Assembly (NCBI RefSeq): GCF_001006005.1
Contig: NZ_CP011254.1
Span: 124,001 to 188,000, forward strand
Length of the DNA: 64,000 nucleotides
Direction of reading: 5' to 3'
Source: Serratia fonticola
Lineage (GTDB): Bacteria; Pseudomonadota; Gammaproteobacteria; Enterobacterales; Enterobacteriaceae
The notes under the pieces were generated by a model, which ran no database searches, had not been told where the DNA came from, and saw nothing but the letters and a program-made list of their open reading frames with translations. How positions within the stretch are numbered: the stretch's first letter is position 1; each line of letters begins with the position of its first letter. Positions 1 to 10,942 of the stretch are shown piece after piece. The translations under genes and the position numbers were made by a program.

Positions 1-45
1 GTAGAACAACCGAAGCACCGCGCTAAACCTCAGGGGAACTCCTGA
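1..45 (+). CDS. mdtA: 3' end of mdtA (membrane fusion protein of MdtABC), partial
   Basis: Frame 1 is open from the window edge and ends with TGA at 43-45. That stop shares one base with the ATG of mdtB (TGATG), the translational coupling expected inside the mdtABCD-baeSR operon. Only 14 codons (ending KPQGNS) are visible, so the identification rests on position directly upstream of mdtB, not on domain content. MdtA is the periplasmic adaptor that links the MdtBC pump to TolC. Another frame also stops nearby (TAA 24-26) but lacks the stop/start coupling. Confidence 0.6.
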   Translation, partial: VEQPKHRAKPQGNS

Positions 46-3000
46 TGCAGTCGATGTCCCCCCATAGCGGCGGTGGGCCTTCCCGCCTGTTTATTCTTCG
101 CCCGGTAGCCACCACGCTGTTTATGCTGGCTATCATGCTGGCCGGGATCATTGGCTATCGCTCGCTGCCGGTTTCCGCCCTGCCGGAAGTGGATTACCCA
201 ACCATCCAGATCGTCACGCTTTACCCAGGCGCCAGCCCGGATGTGGTCACCTCGGCGATCACTGCGCCGTTGGAGCGCCAGTTTGGCCAGATGTCCGGCC
301 TTAAGCAGATGGCCTCGCAGAGCTCCGGTGGTGCCTCGGTGATCACCCTGCAATTCCAGCTTGAACTGCCGCTGGACGTTGCCGAGCAGGAAGTGCAGGC
401 GGCCATCAATGCCGCCACCAACCTGCTGCCCAGCGATCTGCCCTACCCGCCGATTTACAGTAAGGTTAACCCGGCCGATCCACCGATCCTGACGCTGGCC
501 GTCACCTCAACCGCCATGCCGATGACCCAGGTAGAAGACATGGTGGAAACCCGGGTGGCGCAAAAGATTTCGCAGGTTACCGGGGTCGGTCTGGTCACCA
601 TTTCTGGCGGACAACGCCCGGCCGTGCGGGTGAAGCTCAATGCTACGGCGGTGGCCGCCTATGGGCTGGATAGCGAAACCATTCGCACCGCCATCAGTAA
701 CGCCAACGTCAACTCGGCCAAAGGTAGCCTGGACGGCCCGACGCGTTCGGTTACGCTCTCTGCCAACGATCAGATGAAAACCGCAGAGGATTACCGTCAG
801 CTGATTATCGCCTATCAGAACGGCGCAGCCATCCGCCTGCAAGATATCGCCACCATTGAGCAAGGCGCAGAGAACAACCGCCTGGCGGCATGGGCCAATA
901 AAGAGCAGGCCATCGTGCTGAATATTCAGCGCCAGCCGGGTGCCAACGTCATCACCACCGCTGACAGTATTCGCGAGATGCTGCCAGAGCTGATCAAGAG
1001 CCTGCCAAAGTCGGTAGATGTGAAGGTGCTGACCGACCGCACCACCACCATCCGGGCCTCGGTCAGCGACGTACAGTTTGAGCTACTGCTGGCGATCGCC
1101 CTGGTCATCATGGTGATCTACGTCTTCCTGCGTAACGTTCCCGCCACCATTATTCCGAGCGTGGCGGTGCCGCTTTCCCTGGTAGGCACCTTTGCCGTCA
1201 TGTATTTCCTCGACTTCTCCATCAACAACCTGACGCTGATGGCGCTGACCATCGCCACCGGCTTTGTGGTGGATGACGCCATCGTGGTGATCGAGAATAT
1301 CTCGCGCTATATCGAAAAAGGTGAAAAACCGCTCGACGCGGCGCTGAAAGGGGCCGGAGAGATCGGCTTTACCATTATCTCGCTGACCTTCTCGCTGGTA
1401 GCCGTGCTGATCCCACTGTTGTTTATGGGGGATATCGTTGGCCGTCTGTTCCGTGAGTTTGCGGTGACGCTGGCAGTGGCGATCCTGATTTCCGCGCTGG
1501 TGTCGCTGACGCTGACGCCGATGATGTGCGCCCGAATGCTTAGCCACGAGTCGCTGCGTAAGCAAAACCGTTTCTCTCGTGCTTCCGAGCGTTTCTTTGA
1601 CCGGGTGATCGCCCAATACGGCGTGTGGCTGAAAGTGGTGTTGAACCATCAGTGGCTGACGTTAGGCGTCGTGTTCAGCACTATGGCGCTGACCGTGTTG
1701 CTGTATCTGCTGATGCCGAAAGGCTTCTTCCCGGTACAGGATAACGGCATCATTCAGGGCACGCTGCAAGCGCCACAGAGCGTGTCATTCAGTAACATGG
1801 CCGAGCGCCAACAGCAGGTTGCAGCCGAAATCCTCAAGGATCCGGCTGTAGAAAGCCTGACGTCCTTTGTCGGCGTGGACGGCAGCAATGCTACGCTCAA
1901 CAGCGGCCGTTTGCAGATCAACCTTAAACCGCTGAGCGAACGGAGCGATCGCATCCCGGCGATCATTACCCGCCTGCAGCAACAGACGGCGCAGTTCCCC
2001 GGCTTGAAGCTGTATCTGCAACCGGTGCAGGATCTGACCATCGACACCCAGGTGAGCCGTACGCAGTACCAGTTCACCCTGCAGGCGATGTCACTGGATG
2101 AACTCAGCCTGTGGGTGCCGAAGTTGATGGCCGAATTGCAGCAGGCGCCGCAACTGGCCGAAGTAACCAGCAACTGGCAGGATCAGGGGCTGGTGGCCTA
2201 TGTGAATGTCGACCGAGACTCAGCCTCGCGCCTTGGAATCACCATGAGCGATGTCGACAGCGCGCTGTATAACGCCTTCGGTCAGCGCCTGATCTCGACC
2301 ATTTACACCCAGGCCAACCAATATCGGGTGGTGCTGGAGCATGATGTCTCCAGCACACCAGGGCTTTCCGCGTTAAACGATATCCGCCTGACCAGCAGCA
2401 ACGGCACCATCGTGCCATTAAGCACCATCGCCAAAATAGAAGAGCGCTTTGGCCCGCTGTCGATCAACCATCTCGATCAGTTCCCGTCGGCCACCGTGTC
2501 GTTTAACGTGGCTGGTAATTACTCGCTCGGGGAAGCAGTAGAGGCCATTACTCAGGCTGAGAAAGACCTCAACATGCCCAAAGACATCACCACCCAGTTC
2601 CAGGGTGCCACGCTGGCATTTCAGGCTGCCCTTGGCAGCACGCTGTGGCTGATCCTGGCGGCGGTGGTCGCGATGTATATCGTGCTGGGCGTGCTGTATG
2701 AGAGCTTTATCCACCCGGTGACCATTCTTTCTACCCTGCCCACCGCCGGTGTCGGGGCCCTGCTGGCGCTGATGCTCTCCGGCCATGAGCTGGATGTGAT
2801 CGCCATTATCGGCATAATTTTGCTCATCGGCATCGTGAAAAAGAACGCCATCATGATGATCGACTTTGCATTGGCTGCCGAGCGTGAGCAAGGGATGACG
2901 CCGTACGACGCCATCTATCAGGCCTGCCTGCTGCGTTTTCGCCCGATCCTGATGACCACGCTGGCCGCGCTGTTGGGGGCATTACCGCTGATGCTGAGTA

Positions 3001-3164
3001 CCGGCGTCGGGGCCGAACTGCGCCGCCCTCTGGGCGTCTGTATGGTCGGTGGCCTGGTGATGAGCCAGATCCTGACGCTGTTCACCACGCCGGTGATTTA
3101 CCTGCTGTTTGATAAATTGGCGCGCAATACCCGCCGTCAGCCAGAACCGCAGGAGCTGTCGTGA
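45..3164 (+). CDS. mdtB: Multidrug efflux RND permease subunit MdtB
   Basis: 1039 aa RND transporter of the inner membrane. It forms a heteromultimer with MdtC and works with the MdtA adaptor and TolC to expel compounds such as bile salts and novobiocin. The N-terminal helix ([16 protein letters not shown]) and the TM4 motif around [17 protein letters not shown], with its paired Asp residues for proton relay, are clear, as is the second-half motif [15 protein letters not shown]. Length and sequence closely match E. coli MdtB (1040 aa). The start is the ATG overlapping the preceding stop. The end overlaps mdtC by four bases (GTGA). Transcription presumably comes from a BaeR-responsive promoter upstream of mdtA, outside the window. 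Confidence 0.97.
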   Translation: MQSMSPHSGGGPSRLFILRPVATTLFMLAIMLAGIIGYRSLPVSALPEVDYPTIQIVTLYPGASPDVVTSAITAPLERQFGQMSGLKQMASQSSGGASVITLQFQLELPLDVAEQEVQAAINAATNLLPSDLPYPPIYSKVNPADPPILTLAVTSTAMPMTQVEDMVETRVAQKISQVTGVGLVTISGGQRPAVRVKLNATAVAAYGLDSETIRTAISNANVNSAKGSLDGPTRSVTLSANDQMKTAEDYRQLIIAYQNGAAIRLQDIATIEQGAENNRLAAWANKEQAIVLNIQRQPGANVITTADSIREMLPELIKSLPKSVDVKVLTDRTTTIRASVSDVQFELLLAIALVIMVIYVFLRNVPATIIPSVAVPLSLVGTFAVMYFLDFSINNLTLMALTIATGFVVDDAIVVIENISRYIEKGEKPLDAALKGAGEIGFTIISLTFSLVAVLIPLLFMGDIVGRLFREFAVTLAVAILISALVSLTLTPMMCARMLSHESLRKQNRFSRASERFFDRVIAQYGVWLKVVLNHQWLTLGVVFSTMALTVLLYLLMPKGFFPVQDNGIIQGTLQAPQSVSFSNMAERQQQVAAEILKDPAVESLTSFVGVDGSNATLNSGRLQINLKPLSERSDRIPAIITRLQQQTAQFPGLKLYLQPVQDLTIDTQVSRTQYQFTLQAMSLDELSLWVPKLMAELQQAPQLAEVTSNWQDQGLVAYVNVDRDSASRLGITMSDVDSALYNAFGQRLISTIYTQANQYRVVLEHDVSSTPGLSALNDIRLTSSNGTIVPLSTIAKIEERFGPLSINHLDQFPSATVSFNVAGNYSLGEAVEAITQAEKDLNMPKDITTQFQGATLAFQAALGSTLWLILAAVVAMYIVLGVLYESFIHPVTILSTLPTAGVGALLALMLSGHELDVIAIIGIILLIGIVKKNAIMMIDFALAAEREQGMTPYDAIYQACLLRFRPILMTTLAALLGALPLMLSTGVGAELRRPLGVCMVGGLVMSQILTLFTTPVIYLLFDKLARNTRRQPEPQELS

Positions 3165-6100
3165 AATTCTTCGCCCTGTTTATCTACCGGCCGGTTGCCA
3201 CAACGCTGTTGACGTTGGCGATCACCCTCGCCGGGGTGATTGGCTTCCAGTTGCTGCCGGTATCGCCGCTGCCGCAGGTGGATTTCCCCGTCATTCTGGT
3301 CAGCGCTTCATTGCCTGGCGCCGATCCGGAAACCATGGCCTCCTCGGTAGCTACACCGCTGGAACGGGCCCTGGGCCGGATCGCCGGGGTTAATGAAATG
3401 ACCTCGACGAGTTCACTTGGCAGCACCAGGGTGATCCTACAGTTCGATCTCGATCGCGATATCAACGGGGCTGCGCGTGACGTACAGGCCGCGATTAACG
3501 CCGCCCAAAGTCTGTTGCCTACCGGGATGCCAAGCCGCCCCACCTATCGCAAGATCAACCCGTCCGACGCGCCAATCATGATCCTGACGCTGACTTCGGA
3601 TACCTACAACCAAGGGCAGCTGTATGACTTCGCGTCTACGCAGTTGGCGCAAAAAATTGCCCAGACGGAAGGCGTAGGCGATGTCTCGGTCGGCGGCAGT
3701 TCCTTACCTGCGGTACGCGTGGAGCTTAATCCCGGTGCCTTATTCAACCAGGGGATTTCACTGGATGCGGTAAGGCAAACCATCGCCAACGCCAACGTGC
3801 GCCGCCCGCAAGGCGCGGTGGATGACCCGCAGCAGCGCTGGCAGATCCAGGCCAACGACGAATTGAAAACCGCGGCGGCCTACCAGCCGTTGGTTATTCA
3901 CTATAACAACGGCGCGGCGGTACGATTGAGCGACGTGGCCAACGTCATCGATTCGGTCCAGGACGTACGCAACGCCGGGATGACCAACGCCAAACCGGCC
4001 ATCATTCTCACCATCAGCCGTGCTCCCGGTGCCAATATCATTCAAACCGTGGATCGTATCCGCGCCGAGTTGCCCGCGTTGCGGGAGAACATCCCCGCCT
4101 CGATCGAACTGAGTATTGCCCAGGATCGCTCACCGACGATCCGTGCCTCGCTGGCCGAGGTGGAGCAATCTTTGGTAATAGCCATCGGGCTGGTGATCCT
4201 GGTGGTCTTCATCTTCCTGCGCTCTGGCCGCGCAACGCTGATCCCGGCAGTGGCCGTACCGGTTTCCCTGATCGGTTCCTTCGCCGCCATGTACCTGTGC
4301 GGCTTCAGCCTGAATAACCTATCGCTGATGGCGCTCACCATCGCCACCGGTTTTGTGGTGGATGACGCCATCGTGGTGCTGGAAAATATTTCTCGCCACG
4401 TCGAGGCCGGAATGAAACCGATCAAAGCCGCCCTGCAAGGGGTGCGTGAAGTCGGCTTCACCGTGCTTTCCATGAGCGTATCGCTGGTGGCGGTGTTTAT
4501 TCCCTTGCTGTTTATGGCTGGTTTGCCAGGCAGGCTGTTCCGTGAATTTGCCGTGACGCTTTCGGTGTCGATCGGGCTTTCATTGCTGATTTCACTGACG
4601 CTGACGCCGATGATGTGTGCCTATCTGCTGCGCTACCAGCCACCGCGCGAACAGCGGCGTATTCGGGGTTTTGGCCGCATGTTGCTGGGTTTACAGCAGG
4701 GCTATGGCCGCTCGCTCAACTGGGTATTGGGCCATTCCCGCTGGGTCATGGCAGTGTTCCTGGCCACGATTGCCCTCAACGTCTGGCTGTACATCAGTAT
4801 TCCAAAAACCTTCTTCCCCGAGCAGGATACCGGCCGCCTGATGGGCTTTATCCAGGCCGACCAGAGCATTTCGTTTCAGGCGATGCGCGTTAAACTGCAA
4901 GAATTTATGAAGATCGTGCGGGAAGACAAGGATGTGGATAACGTCACCGGTTTCACCGGCGGCTCGCGCACCAACAGCGGCTCGATGTTTATCTCCCTCA
5001 AGCCGCTGTCGGAACGCACCGATGATGCCCAGAAGGTGATCGCTCGCCTGCGTGCCAAACTGGCGAAAGAACCGGGGGCTAGCCTGTTCTTGATGGCGGT
5101 GCAGGATATCCGCGTCGGCGGGCGGCAGGCTAACGCCAGCTATCAATACACGCTGTTGGCCGACGATCTTGGCGCGCTGCGCGAATGGGAGCCAAAGATC
5201 CGCACCGCGCTGGCAGCCTTGCCGGAGCTGGCGGACGTCAACTCCGATCAGCAGGACAAAGGCTCGGAAATGGATCTGACCTACGATCGCGAAACCATGG
5301 CGCGGCTGGGCATTTCGGTCAACGACGCCAACAACCTGCTCAACAACGCCTTCGGACAGCGCCAGATTTCCACCATCTATCAGCCGCTGAACCAATACAA
5401 AGTGGTGATGGAGGTGGCTCCGCCCTATACCCAGGACGTGAGCTCGCTGGACAAAATGTTTGTGATCAACAGCAGCGGCCAGCCGATCCCGCTGTCTTAC
5501 TTTGCCCAATGGCGGCCAGCCAACGCACCGCTGGCAGTGAACCATCAGGGGCTGTCGGCAGCCTCCACCATCTCGTTCAACCTGCCGGACGGTGGCAGCC
5601 TGTCCGAGGCGACGACAGCCATCGAACGGACCATGACGCAGCTGGGAGTTCCCTCCACCGTGCGAGGTTCGTTTGCCGGCACCGCACAGGTGTTCCAGGA
5701 AACATTGCAATCACAGCTGTTCCTGATCGCGGCGGCCATCGCCACGGTGTATATCGTGCTGGGTATTTTGTATGAGAGCTATATCCATCCGCTGACCATA
5801 CTATCCACGCTGCCTTCTGCCGGGGTCGGGGCGCTATTGGCACTGGAACTGTTTGACGCACCGTTTAGCCTGATTGCGCTAATCGGTATTATGCTGTTGA
5901 TTGGTATCGTTAAAAAGAATGCCATCATGATGGTCGATTTTGCCCTGGATGCGCAACGCAACGGCGGGATCAGCGCCCGTGAGGCGATCTTCCAGGCCTG
6001 CTTACTGCGTTTTCGCCCCATCATGATGACGACGTTGGCGGCCCTGTTTGGCGCCTTACCACTGGTTCTGACCAGCGGCGATGGGGCGGAGCTGAGGCAG

Positions 6101-6241
6101 CCGCTGGGGATCACCATTGCCGGGGGGCTGCTGATGAGCCAATTGTTGACGCTGTATACCACGCCGGTGATCTATCTGTACTTTGACCGCTTACAGATGA
6201 AGTTCCGTCGCGGTAAAAAACTGACGCCGCTGCCTCACTGA
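3161..6241 (+). CDS. mdtC: Multidrug efflux RND permease subunit MdtC
   Basis: 1026 aa RND transporter, partner of MdtB in the MdtB2C trimer. It begins with GTG ([17 protein letters not shown]), overlapping the mdtB stop by four bases. The duplicated RND architecture is visible: TM1, a large periplasmic loop, TM2-6 with [17 protein letters not shown], a second periplasmic loop, and the C-terminal TM block with [15 protein letters not shown]. Length equals that of E. coli MdtC (about 1025 aa). No frameshift or missing motif was seen. Long open frames on the opposite strand here are codon-bias shadows. Confidence 0.97.
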   Translation: MKFFALFIYRPVATTLLTLAITLAGVIGFQLLPVSPLPQVDFPVILVSASLPGADPETMASSVATPLERALGRIAGVNEMTSTSSLGSTRVILQFDLDRDINGAARDVQAAINAAQSLLPTGMPSRPTYRKINPSDAPIMILTLTSDTYNQGQLYDFASTQLAQKIAQTEGVGDVSVGGSSLPAVRVELNPGALFNQGISLDAVRQTIANANVRRPQGAVDDPQQRWQIQANDELKTAAAYQPLVIHYNNGAAVRLSDVANVIDSVQDVRNAGMTNAKPAIILTISRAPGANIIQTVDRIRAELPALRENIPASIELSIAQDRSPTIRASLAEVEQSLVIAIGLVILVVFIFLRSGRATLIPAVAVPVSLIGSFAAMYLCGFSLNNLSLMALTIATGFVVDDAIVVLENISRHVEAGMKPIKAALQGVREVGFTVLSMSVSLVAVFIPLLFMAGLPGRLFREFAVTLSVSIGLSLLISLTLTPMMCAYLLRYQPPREQRRIRGFGRMLLGLQQGYGRSLNWVLGHSRWVMAVFLATIALNVWLYISIPKTFFPEQDTGRLMGFIQADQSISFQAMRVKLQEFMKIVREDKDVDNVTGFTGGSRTNSGSMFISLKPLSERTDDAQKVIARLRAKLAKEPGASLFLMAVQDIRVGGRQANASYQYTLLADDLGALREWEPKIRTALAALPELADVNSDQQDKGSEMDLTYDRETMARLGISVNDANNLLNNAFGQRQISTIYQPLNQYKVVMEVAPPYTQDVSSLDKMFVINSSGQPIPLSYFAQWRPANAPLAVNHQGLSAASTISFNLPDGGSLSEATTAIERTMTQLGVPSTVRGSFAGTAQVFQETLQSQLFLIAAAIATVYIVLGILYESYIHPLTILSTLPSAGVGALLALELFDAPFSLIALIGIMLLIGIVKKNAIMMVDFALDAQRNGGISAREAIFQACLLRFRPIMMTTLAALFGALPLVLTSGDGAELRQPLGITIAGGLLMSQLLTLYTTPVIYLYFDRLQMKFRRGKKLTPLPH

Positions 6242-6275
6242 TCGGCAGCAACGCGGGAGATAAAGGGCTTATGAG

Positions 6276-7721
6276 ATGAGCATCAAACCCAGCGCCCCGC
6301 TAGGGTCCACCTCGGTGCGATGGCAGCTGTGGATCGTGGCTTTCGGCTTCTTCATGCAGACGCTGGATACCACCATCGTCAATACCGCGTTGCCCTCCAT
6401 GGCGGCCAGCCTGGGGGAAAACCCGCTGCGCATGCAGTCGGTGATTGTCTCCTATGTGCTGACGGTCGCGGTGATGCTGCCCGCCAGCGGCTGGCTGGCG
6501 GATCGGGTAGGCGTCAAACGGGTGTTCTTCAGCGCCATCGTGCTGTTCACGCTCGGGTCGATCCTGTGCGCCCGTTCTGAAACCCTGAATGAGCTGGTGG
6601 CCTCCCGCGTGATACAGGGCATCGGCGGCGCGATGATGGTACCGGTCGGCAGGCTGACGGTGATGAAAATCGTCCCGCGTGAACAGTATATGGCGGCAAT
6701 GACCTTCGTCACCCTGCCCGGCCAGATCGGCCCGCTGATGGGGCCAGCATTGGGGGGCTTTCTGGTGCAATACGCCAGTTGGCACTGGATCTTCCTGATC
6801 AACATTCCCGTGGGTATCGCCGGGGCAATTGCCACCGCGCTGCTGATGCCCAATTACACCATGCAGACCCGGCGTTTTGATATCAGCGGCTTTATCATGT
6901 TGGCGATCGGCATGGCGACGCTGACGCTGGCGCTCGACGGGCACAAAGGCATGGGGCTTTCCTCTGCTACCATCGTCGGGCTGGTGGCAATGGGTTGCGC
7001 TGCGCTGGCTGGCTACTGGTTGCACGCCCGTGGGAACAGCCGCGCGCTGTTCTCACTGCGATTATTCAAGACCGAAACCTACCGCGTCGGCCTGACCGGC
7101 AGCCTATTGGGGCGGATCGGCAGCGGTATGTTGCCCTTTATGACCCCGCTGTTTCTCCAGGTGGGCATGGGGTTTTCCCCGTTTCACGCCGGGTTGATGA
7201 TGATCCCGATGATCATCGGCAGCATGGGCATGAAGCGCATCGTGGTGCAGGTGGTGAATCGCTTCGGTTATCGTAATGTGCTGGTGGCCGCCACGCTGAT
7301 GCTGGCGCTGGTCACCCTGAGTTTTCCGCTGGTGGCGATGCTGGGCTGGGTTTATCTGCTGCCGGTGATACTCTTCTTCCAAGGCATGGTTAACTCCCTG
7401 CGTTTTTCCGCCATGAATACCCTGACGCTGAAAGATTTGCCCGATCGGCTCGCCAGCAGTGGTAACAGCCTGCTGTCGATGGTGATGCAGCTGTCCATGA
7501 GCCTGGGCGTCAGCATTGCCGGGATCCTGATTGGCAGCTTCGCGCATCATCAGGTGGTGGCCGATAGCCCGGCGATCCACAATGCCTTTATTTACAGCTA
7601 TGGCTGCATGGCACTGATTATTGCCCTGCCGGCGCTGGCTTTCGCCCGCGTACCGACCGACATCGCCCCCAACCGTACGTTGACCAAAGAGCCGGGCACC
7701 GGCTCCACGAGGAAACAATGA
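6276..7721 (+). CDS. mdtD: MFS transporter MdtD (DHA2/EmrB-type)
   Basis: 481 aa major facilitator protein of the 14-TM EmrB-like type. It is the fourth gene of the mdt operon; in E. coli it is not needed for MdtABC-mediated resistance and its substrate is uncertain. The N-terminal region [20 protein letters not shown] (motif D1-like) and [14 protein letters not shown] (motif A) are clear. ATG 6276 was chosen because the nearby ATG at 6271 runs into a stop at once. The stop overlaps the baeS ATG (ATGA), consistent with coupled translation. Confidence 0.95.
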   Translation: MSIKPSAPLGSTSVRWQLWIVAFGFFMQTLDTTIVNTALPSMAASLGENPLRMQSVIVSYVLTVAVMLPASGWLADRVGVKRVFFSAIVLFTLGSILCARSETLNELVASRVIQGIGGAMMVPVGRLTVMKIVPREQYMAAMTFVTLPGQIGPLMGPALGGFLVQYASWHWIFLINIPVGIAGAIATALLMPNYTMQTRRFDISGFIMLAIGMATLTLALDGHKGMGLSSATIVGLVAMGCAALAGYWLHARGNSRALFSLRLFKTETYRVGLTGSLLGRIGSGMLPFMTPLFLQVGMGFSPFHAGLMMIPMIIGSMGMKRIVVQVVNRFGYRNVLVAATLMLALVTLSFPLVAMLGWVYLLPVILFFQGMVNSLRFSAMNTLTLKDLPDRLASSGNSLLSMVMQLSMSLGVSIAGILIGSFAHHQVVADSPAIHNAFIYSYGCMALIIALPALAFARVPTDIAPNRTLTKEPGTGSTRKQ

Positions 7722-9088
7722 GAATTGGCATAACCGGCAAGCTGTTTATGGCGATCTTCGCCACCTGCATGTTGGTGTTGATCACCATGCACTGGGGCGT
7801 ACGCGTCAGCTTTGAACGGGGTTTTATCGATTACATCAAGCACAGCAATGAGCAACGCATCAGCATGCTCGGCGACGCGTTGGAGGATCAGTATCGCCGC
7901 CACGGCAACTGGGAATTTCTGCGTAACAACGATCAGGTGGTGTATCAGATCATGCGTTCGTTTGAGCAGAATAGCGACAGCAGCCACAATCTGCCCCCCA
8001 AGGGCTGGCGCACCCAATTCTGGGTGGTGGACAGCCAGTATAACCGGCTGGTGGGTCATTCCGGCCCGATCCCTAAAGAGAGCACACGCCACCCGATTCA
8101 TTACAACAATCAGATCGTCGGTTGGGTGGTGGCTACCCCACCGGAAAAGCTGACGCGTAATGCGGACATCAACTTCGATCGCCAACAGCGGCGCACCAGT
8201 TGGATGATCGTTGGGTTATCCACCTTGTTGGCGGCGGCAGTGACCTGGCTGATGTCACGCGGCCTGCTGGCACCTGTCAAACGCCTGGTCGGTGGTACTC
8301 ATCGGCTGGCGGCGGGTGATTTCAGCGCTCGGGTGGCGGTCAGCAGCCAGGATGAGCTGGGCCGACTGGCGCAGGATTTCAACCAGCTTGCCACCTCGCT
8401 GGAAAAGAACGAACAGATGCGGCGGGCGTTAATGGCGGATGTTTCCCACGAGCTGCGTACCCCACTCGCGGTATTGCGTGGCGAGTTAGAGGCGCTGCAA
8501 GACGGCGTTCGCCAACCCACACCGGCGTCGCTCAGTTCGCTACAGGCGGAAGTCTCAACCCTCACCAAATTGGTGGACGACCTGCACCAACTGTCACTCT
8601 CCGATCTCGGTGCCCTCGCCTACCGTAAATTGCCGGTAGATTGTGTGCATCTGGTGCAGATCGCAGTGGCGGCCTTCCGTGAACGTTTTCATGCCAAGCA
8701 GTTGGATATCGTCACCTATCTACCGGAACAGATGCCACTGTTTGGCGATCCCGACCGACTGCTCCAGTTATTCAACAACCTGTTGGAAAACAGCCAACGC
8801 TATACCGATGCCGGTGGCCGGTTGGAGATTGGTATCGAACGCCTGCCGGGAACGGTGCGGATTTACTGGCAGGATAGCGCCCCGGGAGTGAACGACGAGC
8901 AGTTGGCTCTCATCTTCGAACGTTTCTATCGCACCGAAGGATCGCGTAACCGCGCCAGCGGCGGTTCGGGGCTGGGGCTCTCCATCTGTCAGAACATTGT
9001 GGAGGCACACGGCGGCGAGATCCGTGCACAACACTCGCCTTTAGGCGGCGTGCGCATTACAGTAGATTTCCCCATCTCTGGTGAATAA
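7718..9088 (+). CDS. baeS: Sensor histidine kinase BaeS
   Basis: 456 aa membrane sensor kinase of the BaeSR envelope-stress system, which responds to indole, flavonoids, metals and misfolded envelope proteins and activates mdtABCD, acrD and spy. Order: TM1 (about residues 8-28), a periplasmic sensor domain, TM2 (about 165-183), HAMP, a HisKA H-box with phosphorylated His244 ([13 protein letters not shown]), then HATPase_c with N-box [11 protein letters not shown] and G-box GGSGLGLSI. The ATG overlaps the mdtD stop. baeR follows after a 12-base gap. Confidence 0.96.
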   Translation: MRIGITGKLFMAIFATCMLVLITMHWGVRVSFERGFIDYIKHSNEQRISMLGDALEDQYRRHGNWEFLRNNDQVVYQIMRSFEQNSDSSHNLPPKGWRTQFWVVDSQYNRLVGHSGPIPKESTRHPIHYNNQIVGWVVATPPEKLTRNADINFDRQQRRTSWMIVGLSTLLAAAVTWLMSRGLLAPVKRLVGGTHRLAAGDFSARVAVSSQDELGRLAQDFNQLATSLEKNEQMRRALMADVSHELRTPLAVLRGELEALQDGVRQPTPASLSSLQAEVSTLTKLVDDLHQLSLSDLGALAYRKLPVDCVHLVQIAVAAFRERFHAKQLDIVTYLPEQMPLFGDPDRLLQLFNNLLENSQRYTDAGGRLEIGIERLPGTVRIYWQDSAPGVNDEQLALIFERFYRTEGSRNRASGGSGLGLSICQNIVEAHGGEIRAQHSPLGGVRITVDFPISGE

Positions 9089-9100
9089 TAAGGTTGTTTG

Positions 9101-9817
9101 ATGGAAAACCAAAATCAGTCACTACAGATCATGATTGTGGAAGATGAACCCAAGCTGGGCCAGTTGTTGGTAGATTACTTGCAGGCTGCTGGCTACGCCA
9201 CCCGCTGGCTGAGCAACGGCAGCGAGGTGATCCCGGCGGTGCATGAGCAGCCACCGGCGCTTATTTTGCTGGATTTAATGCTGCCTGGCTGCGATGGCTT
9301 AACCGTTTGCCGTGAGCTACGGCGCTTTACCGACATCCCCGTCATCATGGTGACCGCCAAAATCGAAGAGATCGACCGGCTGCTGGGGCTGGAGATCGGG
9401 GCGGATGACTACATCTGCAAACCTTACAGCCCGCGCGAAGTGGTTGCCAGGGTGAAAACCATCTTGCGTCGTTGCTATCGTCCACAGGAACATAGTGACG
9501 ATGAGTCTCTGTTGCACATTGATGAGCCGCGCTTTCAAGCCAGCTATCAGGGCCATATCCTGGATCTGACACCGGCGGAATTCCGCCTGCTGAAAACCCT
9601 GGCCTGCCAGCCGGGCAATGTGTTTTCACGCGAACAACTGTTGAACAATCTGTATGACGATTACCGGGTGGTGACCGACCGCACCATCGATAGCCATATC
9701 AAGAACCTGCGCCGCAAGCTGGAGCTGATCGACGGTGACAAGGCGTTTATCCGCTCGGTCTACGGGGTGGGCTACCGCTGGGAAGCCGAACAGTGTCGGC
9801 TGGTCAATGGGCTGTGA
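9101..9817 (+). CDS. baeR: Response regulator BaeR
   Basis: 238 aa OmpR/PhoB-family regulator, partner of BaeS. The receiver domain carries the acidic pair in VEDEPKLG, the phospho-acceptor Asp58 in LLDLMLPG and Lys in CKPYSPREV. The C-terminal winged helix has [12 protein letters not shown] and the recognition region [16 protein letters not shown] ending in VYGVGYRW. An in-frame TTG lies one codon upstream of the ATG at 9101; I chose the ATG. It is the last gene of the mdtABCD-baeSR operon. What follows is accessory DNA (IS remnant). Confidence 0.95.
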   Translation: MENQNQSLQIMIVEDEPKLGQLLVDYLQAAGYATRWLSNGSEVIPAVHEQPPALILLDLMLPGCDGLTVCRELRRFTDIPVIMVTAKIEEIDRLLGLEIGADDYICKPYSPREVVARVKTILRRCYRPQEHSDDESLLHIDEPRFQASYQGHILDLTPAEFRLLKTLACQPGNVFSREQLLNNLYDDYRVVTDRTIDSHIKNLRRKLELIDGDKAFIRSVYGVGYRWEAEQCRLVNGL

Positions 9818-9859
9818 CGCTTACTGCGTCCAGTCTTCCACCTCAAGCTCCGCGACCGT

Positions 9860-9873
9860 GTAGGGGCGCTGCA
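9860..9873. repeat. Half of a REP-like palindrome (GTAGGGGCG family), cut by the IS
   Basis: The 14 bases GTAGGGGCGCTGCA equal the left arm and centre of the palindrome copy at 13745-13770. The right arm (TGCGCCC) is missing, and the IS terminus begins two bases later at 9875. A caveat: on the minus strand this stretch can also be read as part of a short open frame ending at TAA 9821-9823 (..RPYTVAELEVEDWTQ), so it could be the tail of a lost gene. Confidence 0.5.
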
Positions 9874-9874
9874 A

Positions 9875-10276
9875 TGAACTGACCCCAAGAAGTTGGACGG
9901 TTTAAAATTAAGCAACCATCAAGGCCTGCGTTCTGTACTCCACAGGGCTCAGGCCTTTGAGCTTCTGCTTGATACGTCGGTTATTGTAGTAATCTATGTA
10001 CATGTCTATCTCTTCAGACAGCTGTTCCACACTCTCAAAGCGTTGTAAATAATACAGTTCAGCTTTCAGATGGCCAAAGAAGTTTTCCATTACCGCATTA
10101 TCCAGGCAGTTACCCTTGCGAGACATGCTCTGTTCTATCCCATTTTCCTGCAACTGATGCTGATAAGCCGCCATCTGATAGTGCCAACCTTGGTCACTGT
10201 GCAGCAACGGCTTTTCTTCCGTTTTTAGCGTACTCAGCGCCTTATCCAGCATCGTTTTTACCAGGACAAATTTTAA
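9875..10276 (-). mobile_element. Truncated IS3-family (IS150-type) insertion sequence
   Basis: One end is intact: the terminus TGAACTGACCCCAAGAAG at 9875 resembles IS150-group inverted repeats (TG start, internal C run, then TTGGACG), and the orfB stop lies just inside it. The other end is lost. The orfB frame stays recognisable back to about 10262 and then turns into unrelated DNA upstream of yegP, with no matching inverted repeat and no orfA. Target duplication cannot be checked because one end is missing. The element cannot transpose on its own. Confidence 0.75.
9908..10264 (-). pseudogene. IS3/IS150-type transposase OrfB, C-terminal fragment
   Basis: About 118 codons of the rve integrase domain remain of the usual 270-290. 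Visible are the second catalytic Asp (LLHSDQGWHYQ) and the catalytic Glu (DNAVMENFFGHLKAE), followed by the typical C-terminal end YNNRRIKQKLKGLSPVEYR. The first catalytic Asp and the whole orfA are missing, so it is non-functional. The first internal ATG is at 10252, but the frame continues upstream for a few more codons (LVKT) before homology ends. Confidence 0.85.
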
Positions 10277-10423
10277 CCATGCAATCCTTTCCGTTCAAAC
10301 CAAAAGCACAAAAAGCCACCCATTTCTGTGCACTGTTACGCATTACTTCACCGTTAAAAAAAACGCTGGCTGAGACATTAGCTACACTTATCTCACTTAT
10401 TGGCACTAATCAGGAGCAGGACC

Positions 10424-10762
10424 ATGGCAAGCGGACATTATGAGCTGACAAAATCGAGCAACGGGCAGTATCACTTCAACCTGAAGGCCAGCAATGGCGA
10501 GATCATTCTCTCCAGCGAGATGTATGCCAGCAAAGCCTCGGCGGAAAACGGGATTGCGTCCGTGCAAACCAATTCGCCTCATGAGGCGCAGTTTGAAGTG
10601 AAAATCAGCAGCAACAACAAACCCTATTTCGTGCTGAAAGCCAAAAACCATCAGGTGATTGGCACCAGCCAGATGTACAGCTCGGATAGCGCAGCGAAAA
10701 GCGGTATTCAGTCGGTGATCAAAAATGGCCCTACCACCGACGTGCGCGATTTAAGCGCATAA
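10424..10762 (+). CDS. yegP: YegP, DUF1508 protein
   Basis: 112 aa small protein made of two tandem DUF1508 units, each with a GxYxF/AxNGEII-like strand pattern followed by KASAENGI or SAAKSGI (about residues 5-55 and 56-108). Same size as E. coli YegP (110 aa). Function unknown; likely a cytosolic beta-rich dimer. ATG 10424 follows an AGGAGCAGG ribosome site at about 10411-10420; the upstream in-frame TTG (10400) has no such site. A strong intrinsic terminator follows directly. It is separated from baeR by the IS remnant. Confidence 0.92.
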   Translation: MASGHYELTKSSNGQYHFNLKASNGEIILSSEMYASKASAENGIASVQTNSPHEAQFEVKISSNNKPYFVLKAKNHQVIGTSQMYSSDSAAKSGIQSVIKNGPTTDVRDLSA

Positions 10763-10777
10763 ATCTCATCCGGCCTG

Positions 10778-10806
10778 CGCGCGGTATCCGCTACCGCGCG
10801 GTTTTT
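10778..10806 (+). terminator. Rho-independent terminator after yegP
   Basis: Perfect 9-bp stem CGCGCGGTA (10778-10786) / TACCGCGCG (10792-10800), 5-base loop, then a T run at 10802-10806. It ends the yegP transcript. Confidence 0.9.
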
Positions 10807-10942
10807 CTGATGATGAAGATCAATCTCCCTTGAAAATTTCCGGTTAATTGCTGATTTCTTGGCGGGCTGCCGCTACAATCCCCCGCTTTCACTGCGCCAT
10901 TGGGTGGCGCGGTGCTGACCTGAAATCAGACCGAGAATCACT

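Noticed and set aside
4691..5710. 339-codon minus-strand frame inside mdtC
   Set aside because: Antisense shadow of the mdtC frame; no ribosome site or domain.
9821..9874. Short minus-strand frame (..VAELEVEDWTQ) as a gene fragment
   Set aside because: Only about 17 codons remain and I could not assign a family; noted only as an alternative reading of the REP-like half site.
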